From Bacillota bacterium (GTDB taxonomy: Bacteria > Bacillota > Bacilli > Paenibacillales > NBRC-103111), in contig JAEWMH010000069.1 of NCBI GenBank assembly GCA_023393235.1, positions 1 through 29,791 of the forward strand: 29,791 bases of DNA, written 5' to 3'. The notes beneath the pieces were generated by a model. The model had not been told where the DNA came from and did no database searches. It saw only the letters and a list, made by a program, of their open reading frames with translations. Every line of letters starts with the position of its first letter. Position 1 is the first letter of the stretch. The position numbers were made by a program, and so were the translations under genes. Of this stretch, positions 7,580-14,467 are shown piece after piece.

Positions 7580-7602
7580 ATTATATAATTAAATGATTAT
7601 AT
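7580..7602 (-). promoter_or_regulatory. arsR promoter with overlapping inverted repeat
   Basis: A TATAAT box (7580-7585, minus strand) is overlapped by a 7-bp inverted repeat, ATATAAT (7583-7589) and ATTATAT (7596-7602), with a 6-bp spacer. This fits an ArsR operator for autoregulation. The -35 box is poor. Confidence 0.55.
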
Positions 7603-7622
7603 TTGAAAAGCCCCAAAATGAC

Positions 7623-7646
7623 AAAACCCGTCCATAACCGGACGGG
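7623..7646 (-). terminator. Intrinsic terminator of the marR-arsM unit
   Basis: A 7-bp perfect stem, CCCGTCC (7627-7633) with GGACGGG (7640-7646), has a 6-nt loop. On the minus strand it is followed by TTTT and a T-rich stretch, 14 bp past the arsM stop codon. Confidence 0.85.
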
Positions 7647-7660
7647 CTTCTTGCATTCGC

Positions 7661-8455
7661 TTATTTTACCGCCTTAATCACTGCTGCCAGCACGTAGTCC
7701 TCCAAATTGGAACAAGGCTCCCAATCCTTGATGAATGCCTTGGATTCATCCTTGGGCTCAATACTGATATGGGTAAACCCGCTATCTTTCAGCATTTGCT
7801 CCAATTCGTCCACGGTGGATGCCCCGGAGATGCAGCTTGAGAGGGCGTCCATATCTCCCTTCACTTCTTCCGGCAGAGGTACTGCCGCGACCACATCCGA
7901 TACCGCGATTCTGCCGCCCGGTTTGAGGACACGGTAGGCCTCCCGGTAAACCTGCGGCTTATCCGGAGACAAATTGATCACACAGTTGGAGATGATGACA
8001 TCCACTGTCCCGTCGGCTACCGGCAGATGCTCTATCTCCCCCAGCCGAAAGTCTGTGTTGGCAAAGCCGCCTTTCAGCGCATTCCGTCGTGCCTGGCTCA
8101 CCATCTCCGGGGTCATATCCACACCGATTACATGCCCTGCTGAACCTACCTGCCGGGAGGCCAGGAAACAATCGAAGCCCCCGCCGCTGCCCAAATCAAG
8201 CACTGTTTCGCCGGGCCTAAGTGCTGCGATTGCCTGCGGGTTACCGCAGCCGAGACCCAGGTTCGCCCCCTGCGGCACTGCCGCCAGCTCCTCTGAGGAA
8301 TACCCCAGCTTTGCCGAAACCTCGTCGGGAGCGGCACAGGACCCAGCCGCCTCTCCTCCGGAGCAGCAGCTTCTCTCCGGGCCAGATTGCAAAACAATGC
8401 TTTTGTACCTGTTGCGTACTGCCTGCCTGATTTCATCATGACTGGATGGATTCAT
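7661..8455 (-). CDS. arsM: Arsenite S-adenosylmethionine methyltransferase
   Basis: A 264-aa SAM-dependent methyltransferase that methylates As(III) to less toxic or volatile species. The SAM motif I is VLDLGSGGGFDCFLA (about 85-99). The three conserved arsenic-binding cysteines are visible: Cys70 in GLGCGNP, Cys158 in SNCVINL and Cys208 in SSCISGA. An extra Cys30-Cys31 pair lies near the N-terminus. The ATG at 8455 has AAGGAG 8 nt upstream; a GTG at 8464 overlaps that site and is rejected. It follows the cysteine-pair MarR gene, and each has its own copy of the same operator. A terminator follows. Confidence 0.95.
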   Translation of the reverse strand: MNPSSHDEIRQAVRNRYKSIVLQSGPERSCCSGGEAAGSCAAPDEVSAKLGYSSEELAAVPQGANLGLGCGNPQAIAALRPGETVLDLGSGGGFDCFLASRQVGSAGHVIGVDMTPEMVSQARRNALKGGFANTDFRLGEIEHLPVADGTVDVIISNCVINLSPDKPQVYREAYRVLKPGGRIAVSDVVAAVPLPEEVKGDMDALSSCISGASTVDELEQMLKDSGFTHISIEPKDESKAFIKDWEPCSNLEDYVLAAVIKAVK

Positions 8456-8479
8456 ACTCTTCACTCCTTGTTTTGGTCA

Positions 8480-8500
8480 ATAATTGATATTTGCAACTAT
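8480..8500. promoter_or_regulatory. 21-bp operator in front of arsM
   Basis: An inverted repeat with arms ATAATTG and CAACTAT and a 7-bp centre lies between the marR stop and arsM. It matches the site at 9011-9031 in 19 of 21 positions. Confidence 0.7.
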
Positions 8501-8520
8501 ATAGAAGGATAAACTCCCCA

Positions 8521-8979
8521 TTAAAGGGGAGGCGTACAGCAATTGGGGCTTTTGCCCATAGCATCACTAAGAAGCTGCAGGCTTTCGAGGACCTGCGCCT
8601 GTTTGTCCGGAGGCACATGCTGGAACAGATTTCGTATGTAATCCTCCATCAGCCCGGAAACCGCTTCAGCCTGCCGTTGCCCGTCAGCAGTGAGAGAGAG
8701 CACGACGTACCTCCGGTCCTGCGGATCAGGATGGCGGCCGACCAATCCGGCCTCCACCAGCTGCTGCACTTGCCGGCTTAAGGTGCTGGTATCCACGTTC
8801 AGCGCCTCGGACAGCTCATTCAGCGAGAGGCGGGAGCGTCTGGATATTTCGTAGATAATGTGGCTTTGGATGACGGAGACGCCGCAGCATTGGGCACTGT
8901 CCTTCTGGAGCAAGCCAAAGCGGCGGACGAGAAGCTGCAAGGTTTCCCTGACATTCACCTGAGCGGAGCTGAATTCCAT
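8521..8979 (-). CDS. MarR family regulator with two vicinal cysteine pairs, probable arsM regulator
   Basis: A 152-aa MarR protein. The winged helix spans about residues 35-110: SLNELSEALNVDTSTLSRQVQQLVEAGLV forms the HTH and DRRYVVLSLTADG the wing. Two CC pairs are unusual: Cys31-Cys32 in the first helix region and Cys147-Cys148 in the C-terminal tail. Both lie in the parts that form the MarR dimer interface, so a thiol or As(III) sensing site is plausible. It is not the ArsR fold. The ATG at 8979 has AGGTGAT upstream. The same 21-bp palindrome lies before this gene and before arsM directly downstream, which supports joint autoregulation. Confidence 0.88.
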   Translation of the reverse strand: MEFSSAQVNVRETLQLLVRRFGLLQKDSAQCCGVSVIQSHIIYEISRRSRLSLNELSEALNVDTSTLSRQVQQLVEAGLVGRHPDPQDRRYVVLSLTADGQRQAEAVSGLMEDYIRNLFQHVPPDKQAQVLESLQLLSDAMGKSPNCCTPPL

Positions 8980-9010
8980 GTTTGATCACCTGCCCATATG
9001 GTAGCATACA

Positions 9011-9031
9011 ATAGTTGATTTTTGCAACTAT
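9011..9031. promoter_or_regulatory. 21-bp operator in front of the cysteine-pair marR
   Basis: An inverted repeat with perfect 7-bp arms, ATAGTTG and CAACTAT, lies 32 bp upstream of the marR start. It is the partner of the site at 8480-8500. Confidence 0.72.
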
Positions 9032-9121
9032 TTAATTTTTCACCTATATGGCGAAGAGAGAGGTGCTGGATCACTGATGTTGCGCCCCTCTGGTGACTGT
9101 TGCCCGGTACCGCCAGGCTCC

Positions 9122-9302
9122 AACGGACCCACGGTACGCTATTGGGGGAATCTTCCGCCTTCTACGATTTTTGCGGACACAAGAGACGCTATTTGCCTCG
9201 AAGAGCCTTCATTCGGGCGCTCCTCCCCCACTTAACGGCTCCTCGGTCCGCGAAAATGTGAAACCCCCGTTTTTCCGCGAAATAGCGGAACGTGGGTCCG
9301 TT
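9122..9302. repeat. 181-bp element with 22-bp terminal inverted repeats, MITE- or REP-like
   Basis: The ends, 9122-9143 and 9281-9302, are inverted copies matching in 20 of 22 positions; the outer 12 bp (AACGGACCCACG) match perfectly. Inside there are further CGCTATT and TTCCGCGAAA pieces in both orientations. It carries no convincing gene; an 83-codon open frame across it has no ribosome binding site and low-complexity content. Such palindromic intergenic elements are common in Paenibacillus genomes as I recall, but copy number cannot be judged from one window. Just outside, at 9309-9350, two near-direct repeats of the type GTACGGGATAGCTACG occur. Confidence 0.55.
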
Positions 9303-9382
9303 CGGAGTAGGTACGGGATAGCTACGCAGATAGTACGGGGATAACTACGGGGTAGGTGGCAGCAAACCGGATGAACGCATAC

Positions 9383-9412
9383 AAAAAGGGCGCCCGACCA
9401 GCGGCCCGCCCT
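9383..9412 (-). terminator. Terminator of the three-gene helical-protein operon
   Basis: On the minus strand a GC-rich hairpin (9387-9412) has a 6-bp outer and 3-bp inner stem and is followed by TTTTT. It lies about 120 bp past the last gene; nothing else is seen between them. Confidence 0.7.
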
Positions 9413-9531
9413 CCCCCATCCCTAAACCCGGCACACAAATCTTCCCTGCTTTCAGCAATACCGCAGTGCCGACCTCTGTCCGTCTCTCTCACGCGGCGTC
9501 CGCCTGCTCGATAACAACACCACTCTGCACA

Positions 9532-9810
9532 TCACTTCATCCGGCCCCGCTTCACCTTGGCGGACAGCCACACCCTTCCGGGTTTCCCCTTCACCAGCCG
9601 GGAAATCCGGATGCCGTAAAGCTTCTCCGCCAGCACCGTCTGATGCCGGACCAGCACCTCCGCTTGGCGCCTGACCTGCTCCGCAGCCTCGGGAGATTCC
9701 AGCGTCAAAGCCGCGATGCCCTCCAGCATATCCGCCAGGGCATGCTGGCTCCGGGCCAGCGAGCCAAGGATATCCAGCCGGATCTCCATCTCCCGCTCCT
9801 TCGGGGTCAT
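9532..9810 (-). CDS. Small helical protein, third of three related genes
   Basis: A 92-aa, probably all-helical, charged protein without signal peptide or membrane segment. Residues 8-30 (EIRLDILGSLARSQHALADMLEG) follow the same pattern as the two upstream proteins (hydrophobic-S-Q-x-x-L/I-A-x-I/M-L-E/K). It ends in a basic tail, ISRLVKGKPGRVWLSAKVKRG. Its ATG overlaps the previous stop as ATGA, so translation is coupled. I do not recognise a function. As I recall, similar proteins in Paenibacillus carry the name nucleoside-diphosphate-sugar epimerase, which is not supported by this sequence and probably came from the epimerase next door. Confidence 0.75.
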   Translation of the reverse strand: MTPKEREMEIRLDILGSLARSQHALADMLEGIAALTLESPEAAEQVRRQAEVLVRHQTVLAEKLYGIRISRLVKGKPGRVWLSAKVKRGRMK

Positions 9811-10139
9811 GCGTCATCTCCCGAATCGCCGAAGAGGTCCCCCAGACCGCCTCCGGACCCTTCCGATTCCGCCTTCTGGATCAGAATCCCCAGATTCTTG
9901 GCGAGTCCCTGCTCCATCCGCGTAATGCCGGCAATCACTTCCACTATATTCTCATGCAGCTCCAGCGCATTCTTATGGAATTCCTCGCAGCCGGGAAAGC
10001 AGTTTTCGCGCATGTGCCCGCATACCCAGCTCCGGCGCTGCTCCGCCTCCAGCGCCTTAGCTTCCAGAATAACCGAGATATGCTCCTGCATCAGCGCCGA
10101 TGATTCCAGCATGTCGAGCAGAGTATCACTGCGTTTCAT
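9807..10139 (-). CDS. Small helical protein, second of three related genes
   Basis: A 110-aa helical protein. The first half, LLDMLESSALMQEHISVILEAKALEAE, parallels its neighbours. The second half, ELHENIVEVIAGITRMEQGLAKNLGILIQKAE, matches the end of the first gene's product. A short insert with two cysteines (WVCGHMRENCFPGCEE holds three in all) sits between them and might bind metal. The C-terminus is Gly/Asp-rich. The ATG at 10139 has GGAGG 9 nt upstream; a frame extension to 10238 has none. Part of a tight minus-strand operon with the genes on each side. Function unknown. Confidence 0.78.
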   Translation of the reverse strand: MKRSDTLLDMLESSALMQEHISVILEAKALEAEQRRSWVCGHMRENCFPGCEEFHKNALELHENIVEVIAGITRMEQGLAKNLGILIQKAESEGSGGGLGDLFGDSGDDA

Positions 10140-10155
10140 GAAATGCCGCCTCCTC

Positions 10156-10443
10156 TCATTCTTCCTCTTGGCCTTGAAGCTCCTTAACCACCGGCTCCAG
10201 ATTATCCCCCAATGCGTCCTCCAGATCTGCCAGACCATTCAGATAAACGGCAATGTTCTTGGACAGATCGATTGACTGGCTCTTCACATCTTCCACTCCG
10301 GCCCCGGCCATATGAGCGTGGGGTATATTGATCACCAATCCTGCCGCATGGCAGGCCAGGTCCCGCTCCGCCTTCAGAATGCGGGCCAGCTCCCGTTGAG
10401 ATTTGGCCATATGGTGCAGGATCCAGTCGATGCGCTCGTTCAT
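10156..10443 (-). CDS. Small helical protein, first of three related genes
   Basis: A 95-aa helical, acidic protein opening MNERIDWILHHMAKSQRELA and closing SKNIAVYLNGLADLEDALGD plus NLEPVVKELQGQEEE. The paired pattern (helix with A-K-S-Q-x-x-L-A, then N-I-x-x-Y-L-x-x-L-A-x-L-E-x-A-L-x-x-N-L) recurs in the next gene, so the three look like diverged copies. The ATG at 10443 has AAGGGAG 7 nt upstream. It is the first gene of the operon and divergent from the GalE-like gene. No enzyme motif or Rossmann fold is present. It may be a structural protein of the spore or cell surface, judged only from the cluster around it. Confidence 0.78.
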   Translation of the reverse strand: MNERIDWILHHMAKSQRELARILKAERDLACHAAGLVINIPHAHMAGAGVEDVKSQSIDLSKNIAVYLNGLADLEDALGDNLEPVVKELQGQEEE

Positions 10444-10560
10444 TCCCTCACTCCCTTTGTTCTCGGCAATGTTCAACCGTGTACCCGTCATTCACAGCAT
10501 ATGCAGCCGGCCAAAAAGGGGAACAAAACAGCCGTTGTCCCGCCCCTTCATGCGGCGGCC

Positions 10561-10585
10561 AAAAATCCCGCCGATACCGGGCGGG
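10561..10585 (-). terminator. Terminator-like hairpin upstream of the helical-protein operon
   Basis: On the minus strand CCCGCC-7 nt-GGCGGG (10567-10585) is followed by ATTTTT (10561-10566). It lies about 120 nt before the first operon start. It could be an attenuator in the leader, or a guard against antisense transcription from the GalE-like side. Confidence 0.5.
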
Positions 10586-10617
10586 TGTCCTGTACGCGCC
10601 ATGCACAGGCCACGTAG

Positions 10618-10626
10618 GATAGTCTA
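10618..10626 (+). promoter_or_regulatory. Possible sigma-K-like -10 element of the GalE-like gene
   Basis: GATAGTCTA differs in one position from the sigma-K -10 consensus CATAnnnTA. No clear -35 AC is present at the expected distance, so support is weak. Confidence 0.25.
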
Positions 10627-10706
10627 TCGGCGCCGCAGGAGTCTGTTGCAGGCTCATGCTTGGTCCGGCGCACGGGAGACCTGTTTCTTGCGAAGGAGGA
10701 AATGGC

Positions 10707-11639
10707 ATGAAAGCACTAGTCACGGGAGGGGCCGGTTTTATTGGCGCCCACCTGGCCAGGGAGCTGCTGGATCGGCAGTGGGAGGTCCATGTGATTGACG
10801 ATCTATCCACGGGCCATGCTTCAAAGGTTCCCTTGGGCGTAACGCTTCACCAGATGGACATCCGCCAACCGGAGGTGGAGGAGTGGATTGCCGCCATCCG
10901 GCCGGACATCGTATTCCACCTGGCCGCCCAAGCGGATGTCCAGCGCTCCATCAAGGAGCCGGATGCGGATGCCGCCATCAACATCACCGGCACGGCCCGG
11001 ATTCTGAAGGCATGTGTGGCAGCACAGGCCCGCAAGCTGATTTTCTCCTCCACCTCCGCCGTTTACGGCGAATTGAGCAAGGACAAGATCACCGAGGGGG
11101 ATTCCCCACAGCCCATCTCCTTCTATGGCATGTCCAAATGGGCCGGAGAGCAATACCTGGAGGTGTTCCGCCGTCTGCACGGCCTGCCCTACACTGTCCT
11201 GCGGTACGGGAATGTCTATGGTCCCGGCCAGACAGCCAAGGGGGAGGGAGGCGTTATCGCCTTGTTCATGGAGAAGCTGGCCAAAAACGAACCCTTGCGC
11301 ATTCACGGGGACGGCGGCCAGACCAGAGACTTCATCTACGTCAAGGATGTGGTGGCAGCCAATCTGGCGGCAGTGGATGCGGGTGACGGGGACACCTTCC
11401 AGATCAGCACCGGGAATACCACCTCTGTTAACCGGATCGCCCAGCTGCTTAAGGAGCTGCACCCTGCAGAGGTTCAGGTGGAGCATGGCCCGGCCCGGCC
11501 CGGAGATATCCGGCACAGCTGCCTGGACAACACGAAGGCGCAGAAGCATCTCCAATGGCGGCCCTCCGTCAGCTTCCCGCAGGGGCTTGCAGAAACCTAC
11601 CGCCACTGGTTTCCCTCACCCGGCAGCAGGCCGGAATAA
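10707..11639 (+). CDS. NAD-dependent nucleotide-sugar epimerase/dehydratase, GalE-like
   Basis: A 310-aa extended short-chain dehydrogenase. The NAD-binding motif GGAGFIG is at residues 7-13, the serine loop STSAVYG near 113-119, and the catalytic Y-G-M-S-K near 139-143. These are marks of UDP-glucose 4-epimerase and related sugar epimerases. At 310 aa it is shorter than classical GalE (about 335) and closer to bacterial UDP-glucose or UDP-GlcNAc 4-epimerase-like proteins. The ATG at 10707 has AAGGAGGA upstream. It is a single plus-strand gene with its own terminator, divergent from the helical-protein operon, and probably supplies a UDP-hexose for the glycan cluster. Exact substrate unknown. 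Confidence 0.87.
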   Translation: MKALVTGGAGFIGAHLARELLDRQWEVHVIDDLSTGHASKVPLGVTLHQMDIRQPEVEEWIAAIRPDIVFHLAAQADVQRSIKEPDADAAINITGTARILKACVAAQARKLIFSSTSAVYGELSKDKITEGDSPQPISFYGMSKWAGEQYLEVFRRLHGLPYTVLRYGNVYGPGQTAKGEGGVIALFMEKLAKNEPLRIHGDGGQTRDFIYVKDVVAANLAAVDAGDGDTFQISTGNTTSVNRIAQLLKELHPAEVQVEHGPARPGDIRHSCLDNTKAQKHLQWRPSVSFPQGLAETYRHWFPSPGSRPE

Positions 11640-11645
11640 GCGCAG

Positions 11646-11675
11646 AAAAACGGCCCGCTGCGGGCCGTTTTTTTT
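11646..11675. terminator. Strong bidirectional intrinsic terminator
   Basis: An 8-bp perfect stem, ACGGCCCG/CGGGCCGT (11650-11657, 11661-11668), has a 3-nt loop and eight T on the plus strand. Five A on the other side serve as a T tract for the minus strand. It ends the GalE-like gene and the convergent gene at 11713. Confidence 0.93.
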
Positions 11676-11712
11676 GGCGCATTCGTATGCCGGCTTATGA
11701 AGCCTGCTTGCT

Positions 11713-12102
11713 TCAGGTGCCGTAAACCGAGCCCTCCAGCCCATAAGGCCCAACGATCCTCGCCTTCAATTCGGGAGAGGCTACGGTCAGGAAGTAGGAA
11801 ACCTGTCCCGTCTCCCCGCTTTCCTCATATTTGGTCCGGGTATGGGCCTTGAAGAAACAAGCCTCCGTCATCTGGTAAACCACGGGTCCTGCAGGGGAGT
11901 GCTTGCGGATTTTGATATCCAGCTCACCCATATCCCAATTCAACGGCTTATCCCAGCCGATCTCCAGCAGCAGCATGACACGGTCCGCCGGCACCAAGCC
12001 GGACAGGGTTACCGAGGTTAGCACAATTTCACTTGCCCCAACGGGAAAGGGCTGGAACTCCCCTTTTTTCGCTTCCGTTTTATAGCCGGATTTTTTGAAC
12101 AT
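11713..12102 (-). CDS. Hypothetical beta-rich small protein
   Basis: A 129-aa protein with alternating hydrophobic strands (EIVLTSVTLSGL, RVMLLLEIGW, VVYQMTEACFF, QVSYFLTVAS), suggesting a beta sandwich. It has a short basic N-terminus and no signal peptide. I do not recognise the family. It is the last gene of a unit with a GT4 transferase and the small protein at 13200, so a structural or acceptor role on the surface is possible. Several ATG codons in a row (12102, 12105, 12108) and a GTG leave the start open by a few residues; AGGTGAT lies upstream. Confidence 0.7.
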   Translation of the reverse strand: MFKKSGYKTEAKKGEFQPFPVGASEIVLTSVTLSGLVPADRVMLLLEIGWDKPLNWDMGELDIKIRKHSPAGPVVYQMTEACFFKAHTRTKYEESGETGQVSYFLTVASPELKARIVGPYGLEGSVYGT

Positions 12103-12112
12103 CATCATCACC

Positions 12113-13174
12113 TCACAAGGATTGGAGCATGGCTACAAATTGGCGGCAATACTGATCCGGATTGAAGTTATTCACCACATGCTGCTGGGCGCCGGCCCGG
12201 ATAGCCTCCCGCAGCTCCTTGTTGCCCATCAATTCCTTCGCTTCGGCAACCGCATGGGGGATATCGCCCAAATGATAATATTTGCCCGTCAGATTATGGT
12301 AGATGGAGGTGGAAACACCATCGGAATCGCTGGTAAGCACTGGGCAGCGGCAGCTCATGGCCTCCAGCAGCGCATACGGCGCCCCCTCTACCTTGGATGT
12401 CGAGCAGAGGAAACCGCCGGAATCGCCGATGACCGAAAAATAATGCTGCATTTGAGTATGAGGCACATTGGAGCGCACCGTCAGGCGTTTGCCCAGATTG
12501 AGCTTGCTGATCAGCTCCATGAATTTCTCCCGCTCCTCCGGAAAGGAGAGGGTGTGATCCTCGAACATCCACATTTCCAGATTAGGAACCTGCTCCGCCA
12601 GCCGATGGCCGATATGGAGGAATTCCCGCCAGTTCTTGTTGTCCTCAATCCGCCCCAGCCAGGCTATGATGGGGGCATCATGCTTTGGCGCCTCCCGGTA
12701 GGTGAAACGGGTATGGTCGAAGCAATTGTTGAACTTGAATTGGGGCTTGCCGGGAAACAGCTCGCTAAACAATGCGTCGATGTGGGGAGTACAAGGATTC
12801 AGCAGCCCGTTGGCATAGGCGTCGATATAAGGGGCTGCCAAAGTCAGCTGCTCCCGGGCCACGTGTTTGGGGCCGTAGCCTTGGATTTCCAGGATCAGCT
12901 TGCCGGTATACCCCAGGAGGCGAAGCCGGGGAAAGGCCATATGGTCGGTGACGGCGACAACGGCATCGAACTGGTGGGTATCCAGAATATGCTTGACCGC
13001 AATGTCATCCGTGGTGACATACACCGGGAAATCCGTTGAATTCTGCAGTCCCGCCCCCCACCGGTAATACAGGCAATGCCCCTCGATGCCAACATTCCGG
13101 AGGGCGCGGCACCGCTCCCGGTTCAGTGTCTCTACCCCTCCGCTGGGCACGTAATACACGAACAATACCTTCAT
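12113..13174 (-). CDS. Glycosyltransferase, GT4 (group 1) family
   Basis: A 353-aa GT-B fold transferase. The N-terminus MKVLFVYYVPSGGVETLNRE has the usual G-G-V-E acceptor-side loop. The donor domain starts near IIAWLGRIEDNKNW, and the E-x7-E motif is complete in EGAPYALLEAMSCRCPVLTS (about 275-295). It should transfer a sugar from a nucleotide donor with retention of configuration. No membrane segment is present. The ATG at 13174 has GAAGGAGGGG upstream. It lies between two small proteins of unknown function, which may be its partners or acceptors. Confidence 0.88.
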   Translation of the reverse strand: MKVLFVYYVPSGGVETLNRERCRALRNVGIEGHCLYYRWGAGLQNSTDFPVYVTTDDIAVKHILDTHQFDAVVAVTDHMAFPRLRLLGYTGKLILEIQGYGPKHVAREQLTLAAPYIDAYANGLLNPCTPHIDALFSELFPGKPQFKFNNCFDHTRFTYREAPKHDAPIIAWLGRIEDNKNWREFLHIGHRLAEQVPNLEMWMFEDHTLSFPEEREKFMELISKLNLGKRLTVRSNVPHTQMQHYFSVIGDSGGFLCSTSKVEGAPYALLEAMSCRCPVLTSDSDGVSTSIYHNLTGKYYHLGDIPHAVAEAKELMGNKELREAIRAGAQQHVVNNFNPDQYCRQFVAMLQSL

Positions 13175-13199
13175 AACGTTGGGCTCCCCTCCTTCTCCG

Positions 13200-13535
13200 T
13201 TAGGGCAAACGAATAAAATCCTCCTGGCTGTAAACAGCCACCACATTGCCGTTGAGCTTGGCGTAGGTAACAATGCCCGTAGTGGTATAGGAATTGATAT
13301 TGGTCACCAGCAGCATGGAAAAGGGGATCAGATTGGTGGGAACATCCGGCACCCACACGGAGCCGTACGCTGGCACATGATGCAGCGCCACATACCCGAT
13401 CGCACCGTTGTAGTACATATGCAGGAGAAAGTCAAACTCCTCCGCTCCCAGATTCTGTACCGACAGGTCCATGGACGTAATATAGTTTGAGTCGATCTTC
13501 CCGCCTGCCATAGTTTCCAAACGCATGATGGACAA
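13200..13535 (-). CDS. Hypothetical beta-rich small protein
   Basis: A 111-aa protein of alternating strands (FDFLLHMYYNGAIGYVALHHV, IPFSMLLVTNINSYTTTGIVTYAKL, VVAVYSQEDF) with many Tyr, Val, Ser and Thr and no signal peptide. The TTG at 13535 is the best start because AGGAGG lies 8 nt upstream; an ATG nine bases later is too far from it. It is the first gene of a three-gene unit ending at 11713. The family is not recognised. The content resembles small spore-surface proteins, which is inference from setting only. Confidence 0.68.
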   Translation of the reverse strand: MSIMRLETMAGGKIDSNYITSMDLSVQNLGAEEFDFLLHMYYNGAIGYVALHHVPAYGSVWVPDVPTNLIPFSMLLVTNINSYTTTGIVTYAKLNGNVVAVYSQEDFIRLP

Positions 13536-13590
13536 GCCGATAACCTCCTTTTATAGAAACACATGGCGCTTCATTGGAATTCCCTCTTAT

Positions 13591-13599
13591 TACTTTATG
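13591..13599 (-). promoter_or_regulatory. Sigma-K-like -10 element
   Basis: CATAAAGTA on the minus strand matches the sigma-K -10 consensus CATAnnnTA exactly. It lies 56 bp upstream of the gene starting at 13535. The -35 region is not convincing. Confidence 0.35.
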
Positions 13600-13743
13600 C
13601 GCAAGGGCAAACAACGGCAGGGCATTCATGGAGGGGAAAAACCCAAACTTATTCCATGAGTGTACAATCACGGGACAACAGCGGCGCATTTACTGTAGAA
13701 GAACGACATCTTATTCCATTCCCATGCAAAGGAGCGAGCCGAC

Positions 13744-14376
13744 GTGAAGTTGAGTGATCTGAGAGGCGAATATGACGCCATATTCAGCCTGGGTGATTTA
13801 TGCCTGGCTTCCATTCAATTGGAAAAATATAATCTCCGGCCATACGCCGGTGTGCTGGACTGGATGGCCTCCTACAATCTGTCGGACGTCAACCGATTGT
13901 TGGCCAACCGGTTTGCCGGATTTATGGATTATCCCAATCTGAAGGTGGTGGGCAACGCCAGCGACAAGCTCTATCTGGTGCTGGAGCAGCAGTATAACTT
14001 CTTATCCAACCATGATTTCTTCACCGCCAACAATTTCCCGCCGCATCTGGCCGCCTATCCCGAAATCAAGGCCAAGTACGACCGGAGAGTGGCGCGTTTC
14101 CTGGAAAAAATGGAGACGGCGGACCACATTCTGTTCATCCGGACAGAAGGCACCTATGATCAGGCCAGAGAGCTGGAGATGGTGCTCTCCAAGCTGGTAA
14201 AAAAGGATTTTAAGGTGCTCCTGATCCAGCATGACCCCAATGTGGTAGCCCTGATGGAGAACAACTGGCCCCTGCGCCGCATCTGCTCCATTCAGCTTCC
14301 CGGCCAGGATAAATGGGAAGGAAACCACCATTATTGGGAGCAAATCCTAAGCGGCATCCAGCTGCGCACCTCCTGA
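13744..14376 (+). CDS. DUF1796 family putative cysteine peptidase
   Basis: A 210-aa protein beginning LRGEYDAIFSLGDLCLASIQ and continuing LEKYNLRPYAGVLDWMAS, the signature of DUF1796 (PF08795, papain-like). The likely nucleophile Cys lies in SLGDLC near residue 20. His and Asp candidates lie in NHDFFTANNFP and LIQHDPN. The GTG at 13744 has AAAGGAG 9 nt upstream. It is the only plus-strand gene inside the minus-strand glycan block and is convergent with a methyltransferase. DUF1796 genes are often found beside glycosyltransferases; substrate and activity are unproven. Confidence 0.85.
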   Translation: MKLSDLRGEYDAIFSLGDLCLASIQLEKYNLRPYAGVLDWMASYNLSDVNRLLANRFAGFMDYPNLKVVGNASDKLYLVLEQQYNFLSNHDFFTANNFPPHLAAYPEIKAKYDRRVARFLEKMETADHILFIRTEGTYDQARELEMVLSKLVKKDFKVLLIQHDPNVVALMENNWPLRRICSIQLPGQDKWEGNHHYWEQILSGIQLRTS

Positions 14377-14380
14377 TTCA

Positions 14381-14442
14381 CATACAATCGGCCAGCGCTC
14401 CCCCGGGTCTTGACTCCGGCGGTTGCGCTGGCCGATTGTATG
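14381..14442. terminator. 18-bp perfect inverted repeat between convergent genes
   Basis: CATACAATCGGCCAGCGC (14381-14398) is matched perfectly by its inverse at 14425-14442, with a 26-nt loop. There is no T tract on either strand. It lies just past the DUF1796 stop and 25 bp from the methyltransferase stop, so a bidirectional mRNA-end structure is the simplest reading. Confidence 0.55.
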
Positions 14443-14467
14443 GGGACGTGTATACCACCGCCCACCG

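Noticed and set aside
9093..9344. 83-codon plus-strand open frame in the 9.1-9.3 kb gap
   Set aside because: It coincides with the inverted-repeat element, has no ribosome binding site and reads as low-complexity repeat translation.
9309..9350. Short near-direct repeats (GTACGGGATAGCTACG type) as a possible CRISPR or iteron array
   Set aside because: There are only two imperfect copies, no regular spacers and no cas or rep gene nearby.
10156..10443. Labelling the small helical proteins as nucleoside-diphosphate-sugar epimerases
   Set aside because: They have no Rossmann motif, no YxxxK and are only about 95-110 aa; the label probably spread from the neighbouring real epimerase.
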